Notes under the pieces: model-generated | Seen by the model: only the letters and a program-made list of their open reading frames with translations | Databases searched by the model: none | Told to the model about the DNA's origin: nothing | Translations under genes and position numbers: made by a program | Assembly: GCF_004524775.2 (NCBI RefSeq) | Contig: NZ_CP119081.1 | Coordinates: 868,001-932,000, forward strand | Source of the DNA: Helcococcus ovis | GTDB lineage: Bacteria; Bacillota; Clostridia; Tissierellales; Peptoniphilaceae | DNA: 64,000 nucleotides | Direction: 5' to 3' | Shown here: positions 44,319 through 53,418 of the stretch, piece by piece | Numbering within the stretch: position 1 is the stretch's first letter | Layout of the letters: the number at the start of each line of letters is the position of its first letter

Positions 44319-44624
44319 TCAATTTATAGCTTTATATAATTCTACTATTTCCACAGCTAAATCTCTAATTGCCATTGACATCATAAGATGGTCTTGTGCA
44401 TGAACCATAAGTAAGTTTAATTCAACTGTTGAACCCTCTATTTCTTTTTTTATTAATTTTGTTTGTATATTATGTGCATTTAAGAAACTTTCCTTTGCTA
44501 GGTCCAGTACTTCATACGCTTTTTCAAAATTACCTTTTTTTGCTTCAAAAATAGCTTCCATAGCATAAGATTTAGCCATTCCACTATTTGCTATCAATTG
44601 AGTAATTTCATCTTCATATTTCAT
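44319..44624 (-). CDS. celC: PTS system lactose/cellobiose-type IIA component
   Basis: IIA takes phosphate from HPr and gives it to IIB. The 101 residues form the all-helical lactose-type IIA, with VHAQDHLM near residues 74-81; His75 is the likely phosphorylation site. An AGGAGG-type site lies before the ATG. It lies between the DUF3284-like gene and IIB. Confidence 0.93.
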   Translation of the reverse strand: MKYEDEITQLIANSGMAKSYAMEAIFEAKKGNFEKAYEVLDLAKESFLNAHNIQTKLIKKEIEGSTVELNLLMVHAQDHLMMSMAIRDLAVEIVELYKAIN

Positions 44625-44641
44625 AGCACCTCCTTTAATTT

Positions 44642-45085
44642 TTAATAATTTATAATTTCAGAATTAATATTTTTTTCTATAACATCTAATTGTTTATTTA
44701 ATCGTTTTTTTATTTTTGATTTTAATAAAAATTCCATAAACTTTTGATTCCAATTATTAAAAATTTTATCACTTATAAATTCTTCAGTATAAATCAAAAA
44801 TGTATCATTTTCATCTATTTCTTGCAATTTATAATTTATAATATATTTTCCCCTAGATGTATAAATTGTTGTTTCAAATTCATTATTTTCATTTAATTTT
44901 GTAATTACAGCTTTATTAAATATATATTTTCCATTAAACCATATTTTTTTTATATATGAAAATCCTTCAGAAATATTTGATTTTGATATATCAATATTAT
45001 TAAATTTAAGTTCTTCATAAAATAATCTCATTATAGTTATAAATAAATCTGAAGTGTTACTTTTTATTTTTTTTTTCATTTTCAT
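44642..45085 (-). CDS. DUF3284-like PTS-associated protein
   Basis: The 147-residue protein is soluble and basic, with a START-like mix of strands and a C-terminal helix rich in Lys. Its size and place beside cellobiose-type PTS genes fit DUF3284, a family of unknown function often found with such systems. The match is by feel, not by a firm motif. It overlaps the small membrane protein gene upstream by 29 bases, and its ribosome-binding site is weak, so coupling is likely. Confidence 0.5.
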   Translation of the reverse strand: MKMKKKIKSNTSDLFITIMRLFYEELKFNNIDISKSNISEGFSYIKKIWFNGKYIFNKAVITKLNENNEFETTIYTSRGKYIINYKLQEIDENDTFLIYTEEFISDKIFNNWNQKFMEFLLKSKIKKRLNKQLDVIEKNINSEIINY

Positions 45086-45254
45086 TATCTTTAATCCTTT
45101 TATTTTTACTATACATTATAAAAGCAATAATTAAAATACATAATCCCATAAATATAGTTATTATCTTATATTTTTCATAAGGTGAAATTAAAATTAATAT
45201 AAACCCAAAAGTAAATAGACTTAAAATCCATTTTTGCTTATTATTAAATTTCAT
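45057..45254 (-). CDS. Small two-segment membrane protein
   Basis: The 65-residue protein has two hydrophobic segments (about 9-25 and 31-48) and a Lys-rich tail. I recognise no family. It overlaps the IIC gene by 11 bases and the next gene by 29, so it is translated as part of the PTS operon and may assist the transporter. Confidence 0.6.
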   Translation of the reverse strand: MKFNNKQKWILSLFTFGFILILISPYEKYKIITIFMGLCILIIAFIMYSKNKRIKDNENEKKNKK

Positions 45255-46575
45255 ATTTATTATTCATCTTATTTGCTAATAATACAAAAGGAGTATAAAT
45301 CATAACAGCAAGTACAATTAAAAGTAACGAAACTATTGCTGCTAACCAATCTCCACCTGTAGCTAAAAACGCATATATCCCAGGAGGCAAAATCCAAGGA
45401 ACAGCTGCTAATACAGGTCTAATTACTCCTAAAGATGTCAATGTATATGCTATTGATACTGCCAATGGTGGAACTATTAACCATGGAATAGCATATATTG
45501 GATTTAAAACTATTGGGATACCAAAAGTTATTGGTTCATTAATATTAAATATACCCATAGGAGCACTTAATTTTGCTATAGCTCTTGAATCATCTCTTTT
45601 AGAAAAAATAAATATAGCAATTATAAGTGCAATAGTTATACCAGAACCCCCCATTTGTCCAAATGCATCGAATGACCCTCTTGTCCATAAGTATGGTAAA
45701 TCTTTAATACCTTCAACTCCATATTTTAAATAATGTTCTGCATTTGCTGTAGTTGCTGGTAAATAAATTCCATCCATAATTGGAGCAAGAACATTATGTC
45801 CATGTATCCCAAAGAACCAAAATAGTTGTACTAAAAATGAAAGTAAAATTACCGAAAATATACCTTGTGATAAGCTCATCAGAGGGATTTGTATATATTT
45901 TGCAATAATATCATTTAATACCATTCCTGTATAATTAGTCAATAAGAATGACAATACAGCACTCAAATAAATAGAGATAACTGATGGTATAATTGCTGCA
46001 AAAGCTTTTGATACAGCTGGAGGAACAGTATCTGGTAATTTTATAATTAAATTTGCTTTCATTAATTTAATATAAATCATTGTAAAGATAAGTCCTACTA
46101 TCAAAGCTGTAAATAATGCAGCTGATCCTATATGATTTAAGCTAATAAATCCCCATGAAGAAACAATTCCTTTTACACCTTTTACTTCTGCTTCAAATGT
46201 AGCTACCTGTGGTAAAAATACAACAAAAGAAGATAAAGATACTATAGCACCTGCTATAGGGTTTACTTCATAATCTTTAGATAAATGATATCCAAATGAG
46301 ACTATAAACGCAAATGAGATTATTGCGAATGATGCAAACCATACTATACCATTTATATTTATTAACCATTGCATGTTTTGAACAAATCCTGTCCAACCTG
46401 CTGCAGTTGGTAAATCCCTAAAAAATACATTTAATAGAACTGCTACAGAACCAACCATTGTTAATGGCATTATTGCTATAAACGAATCTCTTATTGCAAC
46501 TAAATGTCTTTGTTGACCAATTTTAGTTGCAACTGGAATAAAATACTTTTCCATCCATGCGATTAATTTATTCAT
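45244..46575 (-). CDS. celB: PTS system lactose/cellobiose-type IIC permease
   Basis: IIC is the membrane channel that transports and helps phosphorylate a beta-linked disaccharide or similar sugar. The 443 residues have about ten membrane segments and the conserved WFFGIHGHN near 253 and the NEPITFGIPIVLNP motif near 347. A GGAGG site precedes the ATG. It is the first gene after the regulated promoter at 46631-46659. The exact substrate is unknown; cellobiose, chitobiose or a galactosamine-containing sugar are options given the neighbouring GH123-like gene. Confidence 0.93.
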   Translation of the reverse strand: MNKLIAWMEKYFIPVATKIGQQRHLVAIRDSFIAIMPLTMVGSVAVLLNVFFRDLPTAAGWTGFVQNMQWLININGIVWFASFAIISFAFIVSFGYHLSKDYEVNPIAGAIVSLSSFVVFLPQVATFEAEVKGVKGIVSSWGFISLNHIGSAALFTALIVGLIFTMIYIKLMKANLIIKLPDTVPPAVSKAFAAIIPSVISIYLSAVLSFLLTNYTGMVLNDIIAKYIQIPLMSLSQGIFSVILLSFLVQLFWFFGIHGHNVLAPIMDGIYLPATTANAEHYLKYGVEGIKDLPYLWTRGSFDAFGQMGGSGITIALIIAIFIFSKRDDSRAIAKLSAPMGIFNINEPITFGIPIVLNPIYAIPWLIVPPLAVSIAYTLTSLGVIRPVLAAVPWILPPGIYAFLATGGDWLAAIVSLLLIVLAVMIYTPFVLLANKMNNKYEI

Positions 46576-46609
46576 ATTTTCCTCCTATCATGAATATTTA
46601 TAATATTAA

Positions 46610-46623
46610 GGAAATCGCTTCCT
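46610..46623 (-). promoter_or_regulatory. Candidate CcpA site (cre) at the PTS promoter
   Basis: GGAAATCGCTTCCT matches the cre pattern TGAAANCGNTTNCA at all but the two end positions. It lies just downstream of the -10, at the predicted transcript start, where CcpA would block initiation when glucose is present. CcpA itself is not in the window. Confidence 0.45.
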
Positions 46624-46630
46624 TGCTTTG

Positions 46631-46659
46631 ATAATATCATAATAGTTAAATAATATTAA
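46631..46659 (-). promoter_or_regulatory. Promoter of the PTS operon
   Basis: Minus-strand TTAATA (46654-46659), 17 bases, then TATTAT (46631-46636) with TG one base before the -10. The weak -35 and the inverted repeat directly upstream point to activation by the adjacent PRD regulator. Confidence 0.55.
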
Positions 46660-46699
46660 TTCAGACATTTTCCATTTCTTTTGAAAATGTCTGAATTAG
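46656..46699. promoter_or_regulatory. Inverted repeat upstream of the PTS promoter (operator)
   Basis: AATTCAGACATTTTC (46658-46672) is repeated inverted at 46683-46697 around a 10-base centre, a perfect 15-base match extending by one or two pairs. There is no U-run on either side, so a terminator is unlikely. Its place at the -35 edge suits the binding site of a LicR/MtlR-type activator. Confidence 0.55.
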
Positions 46700-46742
46700 T
46701 ACTATTTATTAAAATTATTATATACAAATCAAAATTTTACAT

Positions 46743-48647
46743 TCACCTTGATATCAAATCTATTATCTCTTCTTTAGACTTAGATTTTATTATTCTCTCA
46801 ACGCTTTCTTTTCTATCAATTAATTCAAGTAATAATCTATACATTTCTTCAAATCTTTCCTCTGAGTTTTTTTCAACATTAAGAATTATGACTACTTGCA
46901 CCTTCTTTCCTGACCAATTTATTGTTTTTTTTAATACACCCATTGTTAAAAATGTTTCATTAGAAATTGGTTCAAATGGATGAGGGACAGCAACTAAATT
47001 ACCAAAAGCTGTTGATATAATATTTTCCCTCTTCATTATATTTTCATAAAGTGTATCTGGTGTTTTTCCTTTTTTTACAATTTCATCAGATAAAAATCTA
47101 ATTACATCCTCCTTATTTTCAAAATCAAGACCTAAATATATATCCTCTTTTTTCAAATACTTTGTACACTTTTTATTGTTACTTTTTTTATAAATAAAAT
47201 TTTTTATATCTTCAAAATTTGACTCTCCTAAAATATCATATATAAAAATAATAGGCACATCTAAATCCATAGAAAAGGGAACTGTGCTTATTATTAAATC
47301 CAAATTTTCATTTATATAATTTTTAATATTATATAATTCAGTAGTATCTACAATCTCCAATTGATTTGAAAAAATTGAATCTAATTTATATTTAAGTAAT
47401 CTTGAACTGCCTATTCCTGTAGTACATACGAGTAATGTTCTAATAGGTTTTATATTTAATTTTGCTCTTTCAATTGCAGCTCCTAAATGAATTGCAATAT
47501 AACCAAGTTCATCTTCGTTAAATATAATACCTGTTTTTTTATATATAACATCTGACGCAATTGATGATGCTTCATAAACAAATGGATAATTTATTTTTAT
47601 AGATGATAACAATGGATTTCTAATATTCATATTGTTTTTATATCTATATATTGCAGGTTTTAAATGTAATGCTATTGAAGCTAAAAGTTCCTTATCTTCT
47701 AACAAATCATACCTTAAAACTTTTTCTACCTCTTTTACAATTTCAAAAGCTAGTTCTTTTATTTTTTCATCTTCATCTAAAATTTTATTATTTTTATTGT
47801 TATTTATTATTAATTTTGTACCAAGCAAATGCATTGTAATATAGTAAACTTCATCCATTGGAAATTCAATATTAAATTTTGACTCTAAATCTTCTACAAT
47901 TTTTTCAGCTATATGAAATTCATTACTATTTTCAATATCAATTTCAATATTATTATTAAAATATTGATTTATAGATATTCTTTTTATTGCTATGGCAATA
48001 TGAACCACTAAATTATTAAGAGCAATATCTGAAAGTTTAAGATTTGATTCGGTAATATTTTTTATAACAATGTTATATATTTCATTAAGATTATTCTTAT
48101 CAAAAAATTTTGAGTTATTAGTAAATCTTTTATAAAAATTCTTATTTATATCATAAATTATTGTTGATATAGCATTTCTTATAGCATTTTCTGATCCGAT
48201 TATCTTCATTCCATAGTTGGGCTTTATATCAAAATCTAAATTATATTTATTTAACATTTTTCTTGTTTCTTTCATATCATTTTGAATAGTAGATCTTGAA
48301 ATATACATAGTATCCATTAAATCTTCTAATTTAATATATTTATTTGAAAATAAAAATTTTAAGGCAATATATGCTATTCTATTTTTTGGTTCAGAATAAT
48401 CAAATTCAAAATTTAGTAATTCCTGTTTTTCAAACTTTTCATATAATTCTTTATTTTGCATAAAAATTTTATACAAGCCGTTTGAATCTTTATTAATTTC
48501 AGCATTAAATTTTTCTAAATTTTCATTAATTGATTTTATATCATTTCTAATAGTTCTTTCAGTAACATTCTGTTTTTTTGCAATCTGAGAAATATCCATA
48601 GGATTATTTTTTAATTCTATAAGTATCTTCTTTTGACGTTGAATCAT
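46743..48647 (-). CDS. PRD-containing transcriptional activator (LicR/MtlR type)
   Basis: These DNA-binding regulators sense PTS state through phosphorylation of their domains. The 634 residues show an N-terminal winged HTH (about 5-55), a second HTH (about 85-150), and PRD1 (about 190-295) with conserved His in VVHIAIA and MHLLG. PRD2 (about 305-405) has ALHLKPA and IHLGAAIE. An EIIB-like domain has LLVCTTGIGSS near 415, and a C-terminal EIIA domain has AVPHPFEP near 575. It lies next to the PTS operon whose promoter has a matching inverted repeat. It is read from the GH123-like gene 16 bases upstream. Confidence 0.92.
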   Translation of the reverse strand: MIQRQKKILIELKNNPMDISQIAKKQNVTERTIRNDIKSINENLEKFNAEINKDSNGLYKIFMQNKELYEKFEKQELLNFEFDYSEPKNRIAYIALKFLFSNKYIKLEDLMDTMYISRSTIQNDMKETRKMLNKYNLDFDIKPNYGMKIIGSENAIRNAISTIIYDINKNFYKRFTNNSKFFDKNNLNEIYNIVIKNITESNLKLSDIALNNLVVHIAIAIKRISINQYFNNNIEIDIENSNEFHIAEKIVEDLESKFNIEFPMDEVYYITMHLLGTKLIINNNKNNKILDEDEKIKELAFEIVKEVEKVLRYDLLEDKELLASIALHLKPAIYRYKNNMNIRNPLLSSIKINYPFVYEASSIASDVIYKKTGIIFNEDELGYIAIHLGAAIERAKLNIKPIRTLLVCTTGIGSSRLLKYKLDSIFSNQLEIVDTTELYNIKNYINENLDLIISTVPFSMDLDVPIIFIYDILGESNFEDIKNFIYKKSNNKKCTKYLKKEDIYLGLDFENKEDVIRFLSDEIVKKGKTPDTLYENIMKRENIISTAFGNLVAVPHPFEPISNETFLTMGVLKKTINWSGKKVQVVIILNVEKNSEERFEEMYRLLLELIDRKESVERIIKSKSKEEIIDLISR

Positions 48648-48663
48648 TTTTCCTCCATATTTA

Positions 48664-50277
48664 TTAAAACATTGACTTTATAATACTTATATCATTTAAT
48701 AAAATTTCAATTTCAATTTTTGATAAATACTTTTTTCCAAAAATAAATTTAGTTTTTATTCTCGAAAAAATCTGATCTAGTAAATCTTTATTTCTTTCCT
48801 CAATTCTTTTTATTTTATACGAATCATAGATTCCCTCTTTAATTTTTAAATATCTTAATGAAATATTTGTATTTTTATCATTATCATTTGATGGATAAAC
48901 CAAGAAGCAATCACCGGGTTCAAAACTTGAATGTGTTGAATCCTCAATAGGATTTTGAGTCCATGCATCATATGCCCATCTTAAAAATCCGTCACAAAGA
49001 GAGGATAACACAACGGTGTAGTATGTTTCTGCATTTTCACTTAAAACAAAATTTCCAGGTCTATGTCCTACGCATGAATAAAGATAAGTATCAAATCCCT
49101 TTCTTCTTCTATCTTCCACAAAATTATGATATCTTAATCTATCCTTTTCAAACTCAATCATTGAAACACTGACTTGCTGCACATTTTCCAAATATTTTGC
49201 ATTTTCAGAATAATTATCAATTGCTGCGGAAATTTTTATGGTATTAGATTTAGAATTTTTAACCGATGATAATACCTCAAAAATTTCTTTAGAAAATCCT
49301 CTTTCATCAATTCCAATATATATCATATCAAACCATTTTTTCTCTTCTAAATGAATATAAAAATCACTTAAAAACTCTCTCCAAACAGTACAATACCTCT
49401 GACTATCAAGCATATATTTTTCAAAGATTAATTCTTCATTTGAGTAATAAGTAAATGATTCATGCCATGGAGCCATGCCATAAATAATAATTTTTTCTTT
49501 TCCTAAATTTAATCCCTGACAGAATTCAACCCATTTATCAAAATTAGTGTAATCAAATCTGAATTTTTCTCCTTCTTTATACCACTTTATCATTGATGGA
49601 TACTTAATTTCATTTTTACTATATGTTTGTCCTCCCCATGCATCTTCACATAATGTAGCTGTTATAGCTCTACCACCTAAATCATAGTATAGCTTCATAT
49701 GTTTTTCTAAAATTTTAAAATGTTCATGTGAAAATGGTTTTACACCATAATATTCAGCTACAGAATATGGATATTGCCAAAGTTCTAAATCAAATTTATA
49801 TTTATTAAAATCAATATATCTATGTGATATTTTCACACAAACTTTTTTACTTATATACTCTGTAATTTGAGAGTTATACAATTTAACCTTAAATACAAAT
49901 TCGGAATCAATATCATAAGGAATATTAATCTCTGCGTAAAAAGATTGAAAATTACCTGCTTTAACTGAAGCTTTGTTATCCTCAATTAATATATCCGAAG
50001 CAACTGCCCTATTCTTTTTTTTATTCAAAGATATTGGATAAGTAGGGTCACCTTCATAAGCTAAATTTTTTTGTACTTTATATATCTTATATTTTAGTGG
50101 ATTTTCAAAACTTAAATCGATATCATATTGGTCATCTTTTTCAGAATATACTAAAAAATGTAAAATTAAGATATCATTTTTCCACCTTTTATAAGTTAAA
50201 ACATCTTCTATTAATTCAAATTCTTTTAATGTAATGTTGTCATATTTTAAATTTGAATCTACAATCTTCAATTTCAT
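48664..50277 (-). CDS. GH123-like (DUF4091) glycosidase
   Basis: The protein has 537 residues: an N-terminal beta domain (about 1-155) and a TIM-barrel-like domain (about 160-480). The pair Asp324-Glu325 in IYIGIDERGF sits where GH123 N-acetyl-beta-galactosaminidases have their catalytic Asp-Glu. The DGFLRWAYDAWTQNP and GDCFLVYPS motifs near 435-470 are typical of the DUF4091 family. There is no signal peptide, so it would act on imported sugars. The ATG follows the ABC permease stop by one base, without a clear ribosome-binding site, so it is translationally coupled. The substrate is an inference. Confidence 0.78.
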   Translation of the reverse strand: MKLKIVDSNLKYDNITLKEFELIEDVLTYKRWKNDILILHFLVYSEKDDQYDIDLSFENPLKYKIYKVQKNLAYEGDPTYPISLNKKKNRAVASDILIEDNKASVKAGNFQSFYAEINIPYDIDSEFVFKVKLYNSQITEYISKKVCVKISHRYIDFNKYKFDLELWQYPYSVAEYYGVKPFSHEHFKILEKHMKLYYDLGGRAITATLCEDAWGGQTYSKNEIKYPSMIKWYKEGEKFRFDYTNFDKWVEFCQGLNLGKEKIIIYGMAPWHESFTYYSNEELIFEKYMLDSQRYCTVWREFLSDFYIHLEEKKWFDMIYIGIDERGFSKEIFEVLSSVKNSKSNTIKISAAIDNYSENAKYLENVQQVSVSMIEFEKDRLRYHNFVEDRRRKGFDTYLYSCVGHRPGNFVLSENAETYYTVVLSSLCDGFLRWAYDAWTQNPIEDSTHSSFEPGDCFLVYPSNDNDKNTNISLRYLKIKEGIYDSYKIKRIEERNKDLLDQIFSRIKTKFIFGKKYLSKIEIEILLNDISIIKSMF

Positions 50278-50278
50278 T

Positions 50279-51964
50279 TCAATTACCCATTCTTACTAAA
50301 TATTTTTCATACAATTTTAAATCTAATTTATACAATACATATGTTAATATTGCAAACAACAAATTCCAGAAAATCGGATATAAAAATACGTAATTGCTAT
50401 GAACAACAGCATCAAAACGAATTGAACCCACTGTAATACCAACTACTAATATCGTAAATAGTATAAGTAGTAATGAAGGAATTAACGATCTGGCACCTTT
50501 AATGGCTTGATTTGGATTATCCCAATTTGTATATGGCCACAATATCCCAGCTATAAATGACAAAGCACTAGTAAACATTGATGTTATAAACATTGTAACA
50601 ATTGAACCTAATATTATAAAAATATTAAATCTAGCAAATACATTTAACAATATTACTAATGGAGAAACTGCTATCATAATAAGTACAGATGATGCAAGTA
50701 ATCTTCCCAAAATTTGATCCTTAGCAGAAATAGGAAGTACTTTCATAATCCATATATTTTTTCCTTCTCTACTAAATGTTGATGAAGTAAGTTCCGAGCC
50801 ACTTGAAGAGAATAAAGTAAATAAAGTAACAAGCATAATTGCCCCTGCAATCAATAAAATATTACCATTTTCCATTTTACTGATTTCATCATAAAAACCA
50901 TTTATTTTTTCAAATACATTATTACCGTTATTGGTTATAATCGGTATAGAAAATGCTATCGTCATAATAAATCCAAAAGTAACCTTATTTACTAAATAGA
51001 TTGCAGTACCAAAGATATTTTTTATTTCTTTTCTAAAAATAAGTCTTAGTACTGAAATATTGTTAATATCTGACTTACTTAATTTTATTTTTTTACTTTT
51101 TGAACTATTAACATTTAGTATACCTGAAACTAAAGCATTTTTACCCATTGAAATAGTTATAAATGTTGTAAATAAAGCTATAACAAATAATCCGAATAGG
51201 CTCAATACCGAAGTCATTATATTTTCAGAGATTAAAACATCTGTACCTAATCTAATTTGAGGGAAAAAATTTAATAATGTATTTTTTAGATTTCCAGCTG
51301 TTCGAAGCAACAATGTCTCATTTAATTCTTTTGTAAAATATTGAAATACAAATTGTAACGCAATAACGCTCCCAAAAAATAAAATATATGCCCCATATTT
51401 TAATAGATTTTTTAATCTAATATTTTTATTTATAAATTTCATTATATATACAACAAATAAGGTTATAATATTAATTAATATCAATGATATTAATAGTAAA
51501 ACAATAACTGATAAAATATAAAATATAATAGGTTTTTCTAAATAAAGTCCTGTTTTAATTATTATAGGAAATGATAAAATCACACCATAAAATAGCGAAC
51601 TTACAGCATAGAAAATAATTCTACTAGCCATTATTTCTTCAGGTTTAATCGGTAATCTAAGAAGAATCTTTATATCATTTGAAAAATAAAATTTACTAAT
51701 AATTGTAGTTGTAAAAAATACTAACACTAAAAATAAAAATACAAATTGCGATAATACAATTAATTCTTTAGCATAACCATTTTCTAAAAATAAATCGTAA
51801 ATATTTAGTAAGATAGATTGTGCAAGATACAAATAAAAAATTATAACTGCAAATCCAAATAACCCACCAACAAATTTATTTCTAGCTTTTCTATCATTAA
51901 ATACAGATTTTAATGTGTAATAAAATCCAAAATCTTTTTTTAGTAATTGTATAATATTAGTCAT
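50279..51964 (-). CDS. ABC-2 type transporter membrane subunit
   Basis: A 561-residue membrane protein with about 12 hydrophobic segments and a large central soluble stretch, of the kind found in putative two-gene ABC exporters. It overlaps the ATPase gene by eight bases. No substrate-specific motif is visible. The direct coupling to the GH123-like gene downstream is curious but may be only positional. Confidence 0.82.
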   Translation of the reverse strand: MTNIIQLLKKDFGFYYTLKSVFNDRKARNKFVGGLFGFAVIIFYLYLAQSILLNIYDLFLENGYAKELIVLSQFVFLFLVLVFFTTTIISKFYFSNDIKILLRLPIKPEEIMASRIIFYAVSSLFYGVILSFPIIIKTGLYLEKPIIFYILSVIVLLLISLILINIITLFVVYIMKFINKNIRLKNLLKYGAYILFFGSVIALQFVFQYFTKELNETLLLRTAGNLKNTLLNFFPQIRLGTDVLISENIMTSVLSLFGLFVIALFTTFITISMGKNALVSGILNVNSSKSKKIKLSKSDINNISVLRLIFRKEIKNIFGTAIYLVNKVTFGFIMTIAFSIPIITNNGNNVFEKINGFYDEISKMENGNILLIAGAIMLVTLFTLFSSSGSELTSSTFSREGKNIWIMKVLPISAKDQILGRLLASSVLIMIAVSPLVILLNVFARFNIFIILGSIVTMFITSMFTSALSFIAGILWPYTNWDNPNQAIKGARSLIPSLLLILFTILVVGITVGSIRFDAVVHSNYVFLYPIFWNLLFAILTYVLYKLDLKLYEKYLVRMGN

Positions 51965-52676
51965 TTGTCAACTCCAAAAATAATTTTTCTAGATCCCCTT
52001 CATAGTTTGAATGTTGCTTCAATTGTTCAATGGTACCTTGTGCAATTATATTTCCATGCTTAATTATAATTATCCTGTCACAAATTTTTTCAACAACTTC
52101 CATAACATGAGATGAGAAAAATACTGATTTTCCCCTATCACATCTTTCTCTCATTAATTCTTTCAAATTAAATGCAGATTGAGGATCCAACCCAACCATC
52201 GGTTCGTCCAATATCAACACTTCCGGATCATGAACTAACGCTGAAATCAAAGCAATTTTTTGCTTCATCCCATGAGAATAAGTAGAAATTAATGCATCAA
52301 TATCATCTTGTAAGCCAAACTTTTTAGCTAATTCTTCAATTTTTCCATCTCTATTATTTTTATCAACTCCATAAATATTTGCAACAAATGTAACAAACTT
52401 TCTTCCCGACATATTTTCATAAATTTCAGGATTATCAGGCAAAAATGCAATTTGTTTTTTTGCTTCAAATGAATTTTTAATTGCATCGATGCCATTAACT
52501 TCGATTTCACCACTAGTAGGCTCAAGTAATCCAACTATCATACTTATAGTAGTAGTCTTTCCAGCACCATTAGGCCCTAAAAATCCTAGTATTTCACCAT
52601 CTTTAACTTCAAAACTAATATTATTTACAGCTAATTTATTTCCAAAATCTTTTCTTAAATTTTTTACAGAAATCAT
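51957..52676 (-). CDS. ABC transporter ATP-binding subunit
   Basis: The 239 residues have all ABC motifs: Walker A GPNGAGKT at 34-41, Q-loop LPDNP near 77, signature YSHGMKQK near 133, Walker B LILDEP near 154 and the switch SSH near 190. The CcmA-like subtype (long form with ISTYSHGMKQK) usually partners ABC-2 exporters. It is the first gene of the ABC-GH123-regulator run, with a GGGGGG-type site ahead of the ATG. Confidence 0.93.
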   Translation of the reverse strand: MISVKNLRKDFGNKLAVNNISFEVKDGEILGFLGPNGAGKTTTISMIVGLLEPTSGEIEVNGIDAIKNSFEAKKQIAFLPDNPEIYENMSGRKFVTFVANIYGVDKNNRDGKIEELAKKFGLQDDIDALISTYSHGMKQKIALISALVHDPEVLILDEPMVGLDPQSAFNLKELMRERCDRGKSVFFSSHVMEVVEKICDRIIIIKHGNIIAQGTIEQLKQHSNYEGDLEKLFLELTND

Positions 52677-52704
52677 ACTTTCCCCCCTAATACTTTATAT
52701 ATTA

Positions 52705-52733
52705 ACTATATCATAAAATTAACATAGTTTTAG
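52705..52733 (-). promoter_or_regulatory. Possible promoter of the ABC exporter operon
   Basis: TATAGT (52705-52710) with TG one base upstream on the minus strand; the -35 position (52728-52733) is a poor match. The 309-bp gap from 52677 to 52985 otherwise holds only the terminator at 52805-52836 and AT-rich sequence. Confidence 0.35.
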
Positions 52734-52804
52734 AAAATTTTATAACTTTTAAATAATTGTTTTTTAACTTTAATTTAAAAACGAAATATAATTTTAAAAT
52801 TAAA

Positions 52805-52836
52805 AGAGAATTAAAAATTTTACCTTTTAATTCTCT
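52805..52836 (-). terminator. Terminator after the GlsB-like gene
   Basis: A 12-bp perfect stem AGAGAATTAAAA/TTTTAATTCTCT with an 8-base loop, followed by TTTTAATTTT on the minus strand. It resembles the terminator at 43855-43888. Confidence 0.75.
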
Positions 52837-52985
52837 CAATAAACTACTTTAATTATTTACATAAATTATTAACAAATATCAAAATTTCTATACAATTATC
52901 TCAATTTTATCTTGATTTGTTATTAAATTTATTATTTATAATCATCTACATAAATAAATATAATTGCAAATAATCATTATTTAAA

Positions 52986-53237
52986 TTATTTTCTACCTCT
53001 AACTAAATCTACCAACCATAATAAAATACATGCACCAAGTACTGCGATTGCAACACCGCCAATTGATACTTTATCCGCTGATATCCCTGCAAAACCTGCT
53101 ATAGCTCTACCTATTACACCACCAACTATACCCACAATGATATTTGCAATTGCCCCCATTGAAGCATCCTTTTTCATGATTATACTTGCTAACCATCCAG
53201 CTAATGCACCTAATAATATACTTACTATCCAACCCAT
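52986..53237 (-). CDS. GlsB/YeaQ/YmgE family membrane protein
   Basis: The 83-residue protein has three hydrophobic segments and the family pattern [15 protein letters not shown] near 11-25, then the glycine-rich [12 protein letters not shown]. Family members are called transglycosylase-associated, and several are stress-induced, but no activity is proven. It is flanked by its own promoter and terminator, so it is a one-gene unit. Confidence 0.9.
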   Translation of the reverse strand: MGWIVSILLGALAGWLASIIMKKDASMGAIANIIVGIVGGVIGRAIAGFAGISADKVSIGGVAIAVLGACILLWLVDLVRGRK

Positions 53238-53289
53238 ACTTTTCTCCCTTTTTGCTTTATTTTATTAGCATATTACATAATTTATATAT

Positions 53290-53319
53290 ACTATACTAAT
53301 ATATTATATATATTCCCAA
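53290..53319 (-). promoter_or_regulatory. Promoter of the GlsB-like gene
   Basis: TTGGGA (53314-53319), 18 bases, TATAGT (53290-53295) on the minus strand, about 50 bases before the ATG. Confidence 0.45.
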
Positions 53320-53418
53320 TAAAATTAATATGAAACATTTATAATATATAACAATAATTTCTATATCTATTGCCGATAAATTTACAGTATATTAACTAAA
53401 TTATATATTTTTATGAAA

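Noticed and set aside
46656-46699. Intrinsic terminator after the PRD regulator gene
   Set aside because: The stem is long but has no U-run on either strand, and it sits at the -35 edge of a promoter, so an operator is a better reading.
43855-52836. The similar hairpins at 43855-43888 and 52805-52836 as a repeated element
   Set aside because: They share AGAGAATTA/TAATTCTCT but differ in loop and flanks. Two AT-rich terminators can look alike by chance.
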